Shown one piece after another: positions 13,101 through 23,926 of a stretch of DNA of 64,000 nt. Each line of letters opens with the position of its first letter. The stretch's first letter is position 1. Source of the DNA: Populus alba. Lineage: Eukaryota > Streptophyta > Magnoliopsida > Malpighiales > Salicaceae. Position numbers and translations under genes: made by a program. The notes beneath the pieces were generated by a model that did not search any database, had not been told where the DNA came from, and saw only the letters and a list, made by a program, of their open reading frames with translations. Location of the stretch: the NCBI RefSeq assembly GCF_005239225.2, contig NC_133297.1:11706147-11770146 (forward strand), read 5' to 3'.

Positions 13101-13961
13101 AAGACATCTGAATACTCTTGTAATAGGTGTGATCATTTTTATCCTTTTGTTCAGGAAGTAACTAGGGTACCTATTTTTAAACTCTTTCTTGAGCTGACCA
13201 TTGCCCACATTGATGGTTTCGAGTTTTCTCGGTGGCAGGCTTCCAAGTATGTTCCTGTTGTTCTACTAGCCTGGTGAAATTCACTGATATTGCTTTCATC
13301 CCACTCTTCTTCTTCCATAGCTATTACATGCTCGTTCAAGTTTGGCCATTTATTCTTGATGCCTAAATGTATGTTGATGTCGTTGGAGATCCGCTTTCAG
13401 GATTTCCTGAAAGCGGGAAGTGCTTGGTGTAAATGCATATTATATATAAAAAACAATTTTCTGAAAAAGTGCCATGATCTCACATTCATTCAAAGGAAAA
13501 AAAGGTGGCTCTATGACAAATATAGAATCTAGCTGACATCATGAGCCTTGATTGTCAACTAGAGAAAAACAAAGCAAACATAGGCAATGGACCAAAAAAC
13601 ATGCTAAGGCAAACAAAAAGTTGGTTTACATTTTGAAAACCACTGGGAGCTTCTTGTGTCACCCAATTCTGAAACTTTTCGCCTGGAGGCCAGCTTGCGC
13701 ACAACGGTCTTGGCGGAGACTTCTTCTAGCGTATGGATCGTCAGCTGTGGCAGCGCTTCATCTTCTTTTCCCGCGACTGCTTTTCACGTCATCCCTTTTC
13801 TTCTCGTTTCCTCCAAGGTGTTTAATGCTCAATATGAGCCAGTTCTAGACCCAGGCTTCCGGCTCCTTTATCAGGTTGCATTATGAATGCAGCTTTTGGT
13901 GAACGATACCCTAAGGTGAGGGATTTCTAGCTTTTCTTCCTCAGGATCTCTTCCTTTAATT
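13101..13961 (-). other. Spacer between protease and RT of element A
   Basis: This stretch carries no convincing domain. Its part at about 13490-13790 is homologous, inverted, to element B at about 24030-24290; both include the words CATGATGTCAGC and GGAGACTTCTTCTAG or their complements. In Ogre elements protease and RT are separated by a putative intron, so this may be that spacer. Confidence 0.45.
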
Positions 13962-14927
13962 CTAGCCATCCTTCTTGCCCTTCTCCCGACCAGCAGCCCA
14001 CCGATAATCCTTTTGGTTAGGTTGATACCCTAACCCAAATCTTTGAGCAGCATTTTCCAAACTCGCCGACTTAACCCCTTCTGGTATCCTGACAGTAAAG
14101 TTATACTGAAATGGGATCCCGCGTTCTAAGAAGCATAGGCTTGCCATCCTGGCTGCTTCTGAGATCCTTGGCCTTCTTAACACAGTGTTCTCCGGCACCC
14201 AGTCGGTGTTCACGATCTCGAAAGCATGGATATTGTTATCCTTGCAATCTTCCACTTCGATGAAAGGCACAGCCACATTCTTTATCAAGGATATTGCCTC
14301 CTCGGCCTTTACAGTTACCAACATCCCATTCATGATATACTTCAGGCATTGGTGCAATGACGAAGCTACTGCCCCCGCTGCGTGGATCCAAGGTCTTCCC
14401 AACAACATACTATAGGAAGGGTGGATATCCATAACCTGAAGTGTCACTAGGAACATTTGCGGTCCTACATATAGCTCCACTTCTAAAGTCCCAAGTATTG
14501 GCCTAGGTGAGCCATCATACGCTCTGGCCATCATAGTACTTGGCTTCATATGAGATTCATCAATCGGCATTTCCTCTAGAATGTGCTTTGGCAACACGTT
14601 GAGGGCCGAGCCATTATCGACGAGCACCTTCCCTACAATACAGTCTTTGCACCTAACAGTAATGTATAAAGGCTTGTTGTGTCCGGTACCTTCAGCATCA
14701 AGCTCATCAGCCGTGAAGTAGAGGTAATTAGTTGCATGGATCCTCCCTACTAAATGCTCCATGGTTTTATGCTCAATGTCTTGAGGTACATATGCCTCAT
14801 TCAATACCTTTTGCAAGGCATTTCGATGCAGCTCAAAGCTGAGTATCAAAGACATAAGGGAGATCCGCGCTGGAGTCTTTTTTAGTTGATCCACTATGCA
14901 ATATTCGCTATGCTTGATCAACTTCAA
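13962..14927 (-). CDS. Retroviral-type aspartic protease region of element A
   Basis: An open frame of 321 codons. The catalytic loop is at residues 102-113, VLVDNGSALNVLP, where D104 is the expected aspartate; N stands where most relatives have T, S or G. The flap-distal motif SMLLGRPWIHAAGA is typical of Tat/Ogre gag-pro polyproteins. Near the C-terminus is RFGLGYQP, a G-patch-like stretch often seen after protease in this lineage. The role would be processing of the element's polyprotein. The first methionine is probably not a true start, because in relatives this is a continuation of gag. It lies directly downstream of the gag C-terminal ORF in a different frame or across a stop, so the polyprotein is broken. 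Confidence 0.75.
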   Translation of the reverse strand: MKLIKHSEYCIVDQLKKTPARISLMSLILSFELHRNALQKVLNEAYVPQDIEHKTMEHLVGRIHATNYLYFTADELDAEGTGHNKPLYITVRCKDCIVGKVLVDNGSALNVLPKHILEEMPIDESHMKPSTMMARAYDGSPRPILGTLEVELYVGPQMFLVTLQVMDIHPSYSMLLGRPWIHAAGAVASSLHQCLKYIMNGMLVTVKAEEAISLIKNVAVPFIEVEDCKDNNIHAFEIVNTDWVPENTVLRRPRISEAARMASLCFLERGIPFQYNFTVRIPEGVKSASLENAAQRFGLGYQPNQKDYRWAAGREKGKKDG

Positions 14928-15021
14928 AAACTCATTTCGACTCCTCTTCCGTTACCGGCTTATTAACTTCGGGAGCTTTGTCCAGGTCTACCACTTCCTT
15001 ACCCTTTCCTTTCTCCATTCT

Positions 15022-15765
15022 TCAGGCGTAAAAGCAACGACCACTCCTGGTCAAACCACTTATCTCCGTCTGGAACAAAGGAAGAGTCGCTCGAACATCG
15101 GAGGCATACCCATAATTATACGGCATGGCATTGTGATTCTCTTTTGTGCAGGACGGTTTAATCAAGACCAGCCTTGGGGGCCCATTTGCAGTCTGTTGGA
15201 TCCTGCAAACTCCTGCCATCTCATCTTGGCCTTCCATCATGCTTACCTCACACCTGCTCTCCATGGGTTCAATCCTCAATTGTCCCATCTTCAACATTTT
15301 TGCGATCTTTTTGCAAAACTCTGCACAATCCTCAATGTGATGTCCATCTCTTCCGTGGAACTCACAGTAGTCACCTCTCTCCGATTGCCTTACCACCTTT
15401 GCCTCTAGAAATCCTGATTGTACTAACATGTCGTACAACCTTTTCATCGGCACCTTCAACACCTTGCCTTGATTTCCCACTTCGATCATGCCTATTCCAC
15501 CACTATTTGGAGCATGCTTAGGCAATGGGTTTGAATTAACATTGGGCTTGTCTTCGAAGGATACCCATCCCGTCTTAATAAGCTCCAATAACCTCTTCTT
15601 GAAGGCATAGCAGGTTTCAATCCCATGCCCAGGATTGCCCCCATGGTACTCGCAAGACAACTCAGGCTTGTACCAAATTGGGAATGGTGGTTGTAGTGGT
15701 AGTGTAGGGATAGGAGCTACTTGTCCAATGCTCAACAGCTTGGCATACATGTCTTTCAATGGCAT
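15022..15765 (-). pseudogene. C-terminal gag of element A with two zinc-knuckle-like motifs
   Basis: A 247-codon frame. It starts MPLKDMYAKLLSIGQ, which matches the middle of element B's gag (about residues 395-480 of B). Two CxxH...H...C knuckles are visible: CEYHGGNPGHGIETC near residue 38 and CEFHGRDGHHIEDC near residue 134, expected to bind nucleic acid. The capsid half is missing: just upstream (15785-15900) the sequence jumps to the leader that in B precedes the gag start codon. About 1.1 kb of gag is therefore deleted relative to B. Confidence 0.7.
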
Positions 15766-16558
15766 GGGTAAAGGCGGCAGTTGTTCTGAAGTGTATTTTG
15801 GGTGTGGTCTTTGGTAGTGATCTTGGTAGTGATTTTGGTAGTTTGGTTGGTTATTTGTTCAACTCTAATTGAGCTCTTTCCTCGTTTTCCATTCTTGATC
15901 TTGACCGGGTTTGGTGGACTCTGGATATGGGACCTATGTTTCACGATCTGGCATGCATATGATGAATTAAAAACAAAATGTATGATGAGAATGCGATGCA
16001 TATGTAATGTGTATATATATATATATAATATTATGAGCCGATTCAATGACTTTCGCAACCTTTAAACAAGATTTCTGAGTTGACCGGATTACCATAAAGG
16101 AGGGTTTGCCAAGTTCTTATCATAGTGGCTTACTCAACACATTAAGAAAGGAAATACGTCCATGGACTTCTTATAAATAACATAATTTGCTCATACAAAA
16201 CAATAATGGAAAAGAGAAGTCTTATACATTGCTACTTCTAAAAGGCGTTTCCCCTATTAGCTAAAATCCCTAATAAAACAGACCATGGCCCTCATGTATT
16301 CTCGATACTTTGAACCGTCATTTCCACCTTCGGTGGCTTGCTGTTGCAACCCTTTCCGCACAACGGGCTACGTGGCTCAAACCTGTTTTTGACATATGTC
16401 TTATCTTATCATGGAATACAGCGTTATCTCCGATTATTGCTTCGTTGCTGGCTCCTAATGCTTCATTGCTTCTTTCCAATACTCGCACCAATATTCTCTG
16501 ATTGTGCCAACTTATCTCTTGTGCTCTGTAGCTCCTCCTTTTCGATGTCCAGACTCTG

Positions 16559-18556
16559 CTATTTTTTGGAATTGATTTGAACTGCGAAGCTGTCCATGTA
16601 GTCTTGGCATTCTTGACGCTCTTGCTTAGCCTTGCTCATCTCTTCTTCCATCTCGAAGTAGTGGCTTCTCAACTCCTTAACTCTTCTTCTCGTACCTCGA
16701 TCTCTGATTGTAAAGCCCCTTATTCTTCCTTTTGAAGACTTAGCTCTCTTCTGGTAATCTCTCATGTCAGACTCAGCGGCCCTTCTCGCATTTCTTTCTT
16801 CCTCTAGTTGCACCATGTATTGAGCTCTAACCTTCCTTCCTTCTTCTATATATCGAGGTTGGCTAGACGATTCTTCTCCTTTTCAACTTCTATTTTCTTT
16901 AAAAGAAGTTTCCTTCCCTTCTTCAAAGAAATCCATCGTCTCCTTATCAACATTCACGCCTTTTGTTGCCCTCCTAACCTTAGCCAATTCTTTTTCTGCT
17001 ATCCCATTCTTCTTGACCAACTCATCATAATCAGCTATTCGACTCCTCAACTCAGCCTGGACCCCTGTTGTTATCTCTTCAGCTACCTCAGCCTTTTTCT
17101 GCCATTCCTTTAGAGACATTAGCTGCTTCTCTTGTTTTTCTAACCGCTGATTCAGGAAAACTCTCATCGTATTTTCCTCCTCTAGCTGGTTCTCTAACAG
17201 TTGTTGTCGCCCCTTACTTCTGTTGAGTTCTATTATACACTGGTCTAACTGCTTTCTTAAATCATCCTTTCTTTTCCTTTTCTATGGTTCCATAGCCGCC
17301 TCAGACTGTTCTTGTGTAGAGAGACCCTTCACTTCAGAAAAATCTTCATTCCTCCAAACTATATAATTATGGCTGAATGAGGTTTCAAAACTGCTTCCTT
17401 CTTCTCTTTTCACCTTCACGGGTCTTTCCCAATCCTGTCGAATAAGCTCCATTTCTTGGATGAACGGTTGGTGCTTGAATAACCCAATGAAATCAGCTAA
17501 ACCCAAGGTTCTTGGCGTATATTGCATTCCGCCAAACTGCCTTGTTACGAGGGCGAGCGCATAGCTGATGTAACCGGTTACACCAATTAGAGGAACCCAT
17601 GTCTTGTTTCCGCAGCTCATTGTGCAAATAACGTTGTTCATCCACGGTGCTTTCCATTTGAAGTTGCTACTTGGCAATGTTGCATACTTATCCCTCCATG
17701 CCTTCTCATCCCAATTCTTCCAAGTCTCATCTATGGTAATCTTTAATGGTCGCAAGTCAAACCACCAAAAGTTGTTGAAGATGTCTCTCGGTGCTTCGAT
17801 ATGACTAATTATCCATAGGTACAACATAGGACGCAGCATCTCATTGCCCCTTTTCCCATGTGTCCGGCAGTGACTAAGAGATAACATGGTTTCCCCCAAG
17901 ATGGCTGAGGAAGGATTGATCCGGTCACGCTCATACTCGACGAAGACACTTGCTGCTTCTAAACTGATGACCCCAGTTTCGGAAGGGAACAACACTAGCC
18001 CAAAAATGGCGAAGGCCACCACCCTATTACGCTCGTCTCCCAACTTGCCTTCTTCGGCATTTTTCTTCATTCGGGCTTCAATGACCTTCCATTTAAAACC
18101 CCCTTCAGCGACTCTACACTGGCTGATCTTTCCTAAGCTTAATAAGTTGACTACTTCCGAAGCTGTGTCTTCAAATCTGCGTCGGTGGTAGATTCTGTGG
18201 CTGTCATTTGGAAAGTCCAGAATTCTCTCATATTCTTCCAAGGTGGGTGTCATATCGATGTTTCCAAAGGTAAAAACACCGATAACTTGGGATCCCAAAA
18301 ACTCAGAAGGGCTTTGATCGCCGCCTGCTTGTACAGGTAACCTCATTATCTGTGCAATTCTCCCATATCTCCTTTCAAACAAAGTCTCGTCGACATATTC
18401 CATGATAGGCAGCAACTTTCCTAAGTCGTTGACCATGTGATTTACCTTGGTAATGCATGGTAAACCACTAGTATCGATTCTTGGGCATTTTCCTTCGGCA
18501 ATCTGAGCCAACTCAGACTCTTGTCCATATTCTTGGAAAGAGAGGTACTTAGTCAT
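16559..18556 (-). pseudogene. ORF1 of element A, DUF7745-like protein plus coiled coil
   Basis: Starting at MTKYLSFQEYGQ, 424 codons are open to a TAG at 17282. The same frame then stays open as a charged coiled coil (RKQLDQCIIELNRSKGRQQL, then LKEWQKKAEVAEEI) to 16883, and after a frameshift continues as EEERNARRAAESDMRDYQKR to 16559. The globular part includes LEEYERILDFPND, VVAFAIFGLVLFPSETGVIS and FNNFWWFDLRPL, which I associate with the plant DUF7745 family found in retroelement ORF1 proteins. The function is unknown. Element C carries a homologue. ORF1 upstream of gag is characteristic of Ogre-type elements. Confidence 0.7.
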
Positions 18557-19046
18557 GATTTCAGCTCAAAAACCTGGGTTGATGAATTCAAATTATTAAT
18601 CGTGATGCAAAATGAAAGTAAGATTCGCAACCTAAGGACAAGCTCTAATTATCAAGTGAGAGTGGGTAGTTTTTCTATCTGGTCTCGAAGGGTCTCATAT
18701 CTGCCCAGTGACGTTCTTCGTAAAGAAGTATGGGGGCGTTGCAAGGAACAGTTAAGACACGTATGCCCACCATTACCAAGCAGGCACTCAGATATGAGTT
18801 GGGTGTTTCACGCATTTAAACCCTGACCAATAGTCTTAGGGTAAATCGCTAATTCCCCACTTAACTTAAAGCTTGTGTGTGCTTTTCAAAATTAAAGCAA
18901 GTGATGCATGAGACAATTGTATAGAATGCATGAATAATATGAGTAGAATAAAATAAAATAAATACGCAAATAAAAAGGACAGGCATATTAACAATAAACA
19001 CACAAACACACAAATAAATCAGACAAAACAAAGCTTAGTCTACAAG
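18557..19046 (-). other. 5' leader of element A
   Basis: A non-coding leader between the primer-binding site and ORF1. It is homologous, inverted, to element B 21847-22260; shared words include the complements of CTAAGACTATTGGTCAGG and CAACGCCCCCATACT. This shared block anchors the comparison of A and B. Confidence 0.7.
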
Positions 19047-19065
19047 GTCCCCAGTGGAGTCGCCA
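19047..19065 (-). promoter_or_regulatory. Primer-binding site of element A (tRNA-Arg)
   Basis: The minus strand reads TGGCGACTCCACTGGGGAC, three bases inside the LTR end. Eighteen bases match the complement of the 3' end of plant tRNA-Arg(ACG) including CCA, from memory of that tRNA. Arginine-tRNA priming is typical for Ogre elements. Confidence 0.85.
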
Positions 19066-20222
19066 TTCTGTCGCACGTGTGCGGCGTCGCGGCGAAAATC
19101 ATATGATTGTTCCATTTTCTTATCTACAATGTAAATCTATCTATATCTATGGGGATACAAGAAAATATTGTCTTTTGTGGGTGGAAAATGGAATGGGAGT
19201 CGCCACCTAGTATTTTGGTCACTAGGAACCCTAACTGGTCTCAAAGATCGGGTACGGGGACTAGTTGCGTAAAGGGAAGGTATTAGCACCCCAAATACGT
19301 CCTACCTAAGGTAAGCTGCATTGTTTTATTGTCTGATAAAATCTAAGGTATTTTCGTGTTTTTCTAGTTTTTGGTCTGTCTATGGTTCAAGAAAAATCCT
19401 CCTCGGTAAGAAGGTCTTTATCTTATCGGGAAAAAATCCTAACCGTTCTAATGTCTATACCAAAACTTTATTAATAATATTTAGGAATACGCTTTACGTA
19501 TAAATTCGTAATCCCAAATACTACTAATAGCACCAAAAAGATTTTTTAGAATTTTTGAAATATTGGCCTAGTTCTCATGGCTTGAATAAACTAGTTATTA
19601 AAGCCAAAAAGCATGATAATACATATATTGTTTTGAAAATTTTCCTTTGTTTGTGTGAAAATATGATGTTATAATATTTATATATATATATATATTGGAG
19701 AGACTAGGCCGTATTTTAAAACAAAACAAAATTTTTTGAAAATATTATTATTATCAATTCTTTTTTTTTTTGACGTAAATCAGTATTTAAATACTGAGCT
19801 TGTATCCTTACGGTATAAAAAATACAACCCAATATTATTACACTTTAATAAAAAATGCAGAAAAATCAACAACATTTTTAGGTATTTTTTTTAGAAATTT
19901 TTTTTGAAAGCAAAAAACATTTTTTATTCGGAAAATCTTTGATATTTTTACGAAAACCGGGTATTTTTAGCACTGGTTTGGTATCTTTACAGTATAAAAA
20001 TACCAACCAACATTAAACCCATTTTGACAAAACTATTCAGGGAAATCAACAATATTTTTTAAGATTTTTTTGAAATATTTTTTTTTTAGTAAAAAATATA
20101 TATATACACAATATACACACATATATATTACAATATACTATAATTCATAATATATATATATAATAACAAATTCGGGTTGGGCCGGCCCAAATGAATGGGC
20201 CGAACCCAACCTAGCTAGAATC

Positions 20223-20362
20223 GGGCCGATCTAGGCCCGCAAGGAGGATGGGCCGATCTCGGCCCCAACAAAAAGGATGGGCCGATCTCGGCCCAACAAA
20301 AAGGATGGGCCGATCTCGGCCCAACAAAAACTCTTTAGACTGGGCCAGACTCGGTCTGGCCC
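20223..20362 (-). repeat. GGCC palindrome array in LTR A
   Basis: Three copies of the near-palindrome GGGCCGATCTCGGCCC lie at 20250, 20279 and 20307, with a variant at 20223, spaced 26-29 bp. They are followed by another inverted repeat with arms GGGCCAGAC and GTCTGGCCC at 20342-20362. LTRs B and C carry fewer, diverged copies at the corresponding place. Confidence 0.8.
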
Positions 20363-20830
20363 AAAATAAATAATAACAAAACTGGGCCGGAAACCCGGCC
20401 CAGTGTAAAAACCCACGGGGAAAGGGAATTATTTTCCTTTCCCCTACCTCTTGCATGCAGAACGATTCTGCATGCAGGAGGATAACAAATATAAAAAAAT
20501 GAAAACGTAGGGGGGGAAAGAAAAAATACCTGGCACGGCGAAGGTGAGGCTGCTGGTCGAACGTACGGGCTGACGGTGTTGCAGCGGAGGTCTGCGGCTC
20601 AGAACGACGGTTCCCAACAGTTCGGGTGTGCCCTCTCGGGTCGTGTTCGGTTAACGTTTTCTTTAAACTCTCCCACGGCTTCTGTCCTCTTCTCCCTTTT
20701 CTCAGTTTCGTTTCCTTGAGTTTTAGGTGTTTATTTCTTTAGGTCCACTGTTTCTCTCTCCTTCAGTCTCTCTCTCTCTCTTGGTTTCGGTTTCTTCCTC
20801 TCCCTCCCGTGCTTCACATCTTTCCTCTTC

Positions 20831-20837
20831 TTTTATA
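20831..20837 (-). promoter_or_regulatory. TATA box of LTR A
   Basis: The minus strand reads TATAAAA in the context GCCTATAAAAGAAGAGG, at the position equivalent to the TATA boxes of LTRs B and C. It would define the U3/R boundary shortly downstream. Confidence 0.6.
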
Positions 20838-21846
20838 GGCGGGCAAAGGAGCGGGGCTGCATGGGCAGCGTGGGGAGCAGAACAAGGTGGGTTGAGCTGG
20901 GCAACGTGGGGGGCAGCGCCGGTCGGCTGGTCGGTGAGCGTGGTCGATCACGGCGTGGCCCTCCTGGCTTCGCGTCGTCCGAGGTGCATGGGCTTGGTAT
21001 GTCAGCGCACGCGAGGAGAGAGTGGCACCGACTGATTAAACAAAGGTTTCGTCCATGCTGCTGCACGTTCGGGGAGGAAGAAGAAAGGGGAACAGTGCCG
21101 TTCAAAACGGCACCGTTCGGTCTTTTTTTTTTTATATGTATGAAACGGCGTCGTTTTCGGAGAAAACGCGCCGTTTCATTTAAAAATGGCGCCAGAACGC
21201 GCCCCATTTCGAATTTAGCCCTCAATCATCTTTGTTCATTTCAATTGAGTCCCTGCCAATTTCGGTCCTCGCCCCCATAGTTGGCCGCGTTTTTCACCTT
21301 GGTCCTTGGCCTCTGATTTATGCAATTAAGCCCTCAATTGATCAATAAACTTCCAATTTCTTCAATTACGCCCCTGAATCAATTCAAAACAGCCCCCTAT
21401 ATTTACCCGCTTTTTCCAAATTGGTCTCTGGTTTCGGATTTTCACAATTAAACCCCTAATTGGCCATTAAACTTCAATATTTATGCAATTAAGCCTCTGA
21501 TTTGACCCAATAAATTCCTAAAAAATATATTTTGGCCCTAGAACTTAAATTTCTTCTAATTAAAGCCCAAATTGACTTAAAAATCAATTTTTCTTGCACT
21601 CCAATCCTCTATAAAATCCAATTAAGTCCATAAACATCTAAATTTGGGCTTTTCTCCTCAAAAATTCACATTTTCCTTCTCAACAGGGCTCTCATCCTTC
21701 AAGAAAATACTGCCAAAAATCCAATCTCTGTATTTTTTAACCTCCTTGACTAATCTTTCGACCATTTTCTGAGCGCTTATGCCTCTTGTTATTTTTCTAA
21801 CCTTCTTCGGCTATTTATTTATTTAGCCCAAAAATGGGTTACAACA

Positions 21847-22483
21847 ATTGTTAATATGCCTTTCCTCTTATTTATTTGCATATTTGTTTTTTATTTTACG
21901 CGTATTATTCATGCATTGTATAAAATTGTCTCATGCAACACTTGTTTTATTTCGAGAAGCACACACAAGCCTTAAGTTAAGTGGGGAATTAGCGATTTGC
22001 CCTAAGACTATTGGTCAGGGTTCAGATGCGTGAAACACCCAACTCATATCTGAGTGTCTGCTTGGCAATGGTGGGCATACGTGCCTTAACTGTTCCTTGC
22101 AACGCCCCCATACTGTCTTTACGAAGAACGTCACTGGGCAGATATGAGACACTTCAAGACCAGATAGAAAACCTACCCAGTCTCACTTAATAAATAGAGC
22201 TTGTCCTTAGAATGTGTATCTTAGTTTCATTTGCATCTAGATTAATAATGTTAAAATCATCAGTACAGGTTTTTGAGATGAAATCATTTTTTGTTTGAGT
22301 AAGTTGTTATGACAAGAACTTGGCAAAAGGATTACAAAAGGCATGAATCAGCTCTAGAAAAACACACATCACATGTGCATCATATTTTTCATCACGCATT
22401 TTTTTTAAAATTATCATATGCATTCCAGATCGTGAAACATAGGTCCCACATCTAAAGTCCACCACACCCGGTCCAGATCAAGG
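21847..22483 (+). other. Leader of element B
   Basis: It is homologous to the leader of A but begins about 50-60 bases after the expected PBS, directly against A's LTR terminus. Near 22260-22290 the text GTTTTTGAGATGAAATCAT corresponds to A's sequence just before the ORF1 start. The following sequence to 22483 matches A's pre-gag leader near 15895-15960. Confidence 0.65.
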
Positions 22484-23926
22484 ATGGAGAACGAAGAAAG
22501 AGCACACTTAGAGTCACATTATCAGACCGAGTTGGAATCCGTAAAAAATGAAGTTGCTCGGCTGACCGATCTACTCGAACAACTGCTAAGAGCTAAGAAT
22601 GGGGAGGGAACATCAGCACAACCACCTGAAGGAGTGCCAACAGCTCACGTCCCTCAAGCATCTCAAAACCAGGGGGCAAACTCGGCTAATGAACAACATT
22701 TTGTGCCTATCACCCCTATCCAGCCAACTCATCCTCCAATCACTGTTGACTTAACATCGGAGAGAACCCCGGATAATAGGTCTCATAGTTTAATGGACTA
22801 GGACAAGCTATTTGCTTTGGAAGAAAGATTAAGGGAAGTTGAGGGTAATGACTGGTTTGACCCTATACGAGCAGCCGAAGTATGTCTGGTACCAAACATT
22901 GTGGTGCCCAAGGATTTTAGGATACCCGATTTCATTAAGTACACCGGTTTGGAGTGCCCAAACACTCATCTTCGATCTTACTGCAACAAAATGGCAGAAG
23001 TAATCCGTGATGATAAATTGCTTATCTATTTCTTTCAAGATAGCCTCACAGGATCTGCTTTGAGCTGGTATATGAGGTTAGATAATATCAGGATCAGGAG
23101 CTGGAGAGACTTGGTGGAAGCTTTCCTTAAGCAGTACAAGTTTAACATTGAAATCGCTCCGGATCGAACAAGTCTAATGTCAATGGAGAAAAGAAGCCAA
23201 GAGTCAGTAAGGGCATATGCGCAAAGGTGGAGGGATGAGGCAATGCATGTCCAACCCCCTTTAATAGAAACAGAGATGGTGACTTTGTTTGCCAATACCT
23301 TCAAGGCACCATATTATGAGCATTTAATGGGTAGCTCAGCTCAGCATTTCTACGATGTTGTACGCATAGCGGAAAGAATAGAGCAAGGGATTAAAGCTGG
23401 ACGCATAGTTGAGCCATTGCAGACGAAGGGTTTTATTGGAAGAAAAATGGAAGGTCCCGTTAAAAACTTTGAAGGTGGGTCCAATAGCAAGGTAGTGGGT
23501 TCATATAACCCGCAAATACCTACCTCTCATGTTGCCCACATAAACTTTAACAAACCTTTTTCACCTAATCGAGCAAATAACCAGCCAAATAACCCAAACA
23601 ACCACCAAAGACCAAACACAAGATACATTTCAGAACAACTACCGCCATTACCCATGCCTTTGAAGGACATGTATGCCAAACTACTAAGCATTGGACAAAT
23701 AGCTCATATCCCCACATTACCACTACAACCACCATTCCCTATTTGGTACAAGCCCGAATTGACTTGCGAGTACCATGCTGGTATCTCCGGGCATGGTCTT
23801 GAAACGTGCTATGCTTTCAAGAAAAGGTTGTTAGAGCTCATCAAGATAGGATGGGTTTCATTTGAAGACCCACCCAACATCAATTCAAAACCATTGTCTA
23901 GTCATGACGCAAGTAATAGTGGATAA
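22484..23926 (+). pseudogene. gag of element B with a single in-frame stop
   Basis: One frame of about 480 codons is interrupted only by a TAG at 22799-22801. The N-terminal 106 residues are acidic and coiled-coil prone (HLESHYQTELESVKNEVARL), then Pro/Thr-rich. After the stop comes a Ty3 gag capsid-like region: IPDFIKYTGLECPNTHLRSY, LTGSALSWYMRLD, SWRDLVEAFLKQYKFN, ESVRAYAQRWRDEAMHVQPP. A knuckle CEYHAGISGHGLETC follows near the end. In retrotransposons this protein forms the virus-like particle and packages RNA. The start at 22484 follows the conserved leader. Truncation comes before the second knuckle and protease seen in A, where the sequence jumps to spacer. Confidence 0.8.

Larger units (their letters stand above)
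11445..21846 (-). mobile_element. Element A: Ogre/Tat-type Ty3 retrotransposon, partial
   Basis: Reading on the minus strand from the right: a 2.8-kb LTR (21846 to 19069), GAA, a tRNA-Arg primer-binding site, a leader, ORF1 with a coiled-coil tail, the gag C-terminus, an aspartic protease, RT, RNase H, and the start of a second RNase H cut by the gap at 11444. An extra ORF1 upstream of gag, a second RNase H and very long LTRs are hallmarks of the Tat/Ogre lineage (established knowledge). The gag N-terminus is deleted, ORF1 has an in-frame stop and a later frameshift, and pol is heavily frameshifted, so the copy is not autonomous. Integrase and the 3' LTR are not visible. Confidence 0.85.
19069..21846 (-). 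repeat. 5' LTR of element A, about 2.8 kb
   Basis: In its own orientation it begins TGTTGTAACCCATTTTTGGG (at 21846) and ends GCACACGTGCGACA (at 19069), with TG...CA ends. It shares these ends and much of its interior with LTR B (26132-28808). It contains a TATA box, two U3 inverted repeats (21140-21179 and 21090-21118), and a GGCC-rich repeat array at 20223-20362. Confidence 0.85.

Noticed and set aside
13290..13886. Plus-strand frames in 13.2-13.9 kb and 14.2-15.8 kb
   Set aside because: They are shadows of the minus-strand Ogre pol and gag-pro region.
20727..21280. Overlapping frames on both strands in LTR A (also 26666-27921 in LTR B and 57150-58046 in LTR C)
   Set aside because: GC-rich LTR sequence stays open by composition. 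The frames are not conserved between the three LTRs.
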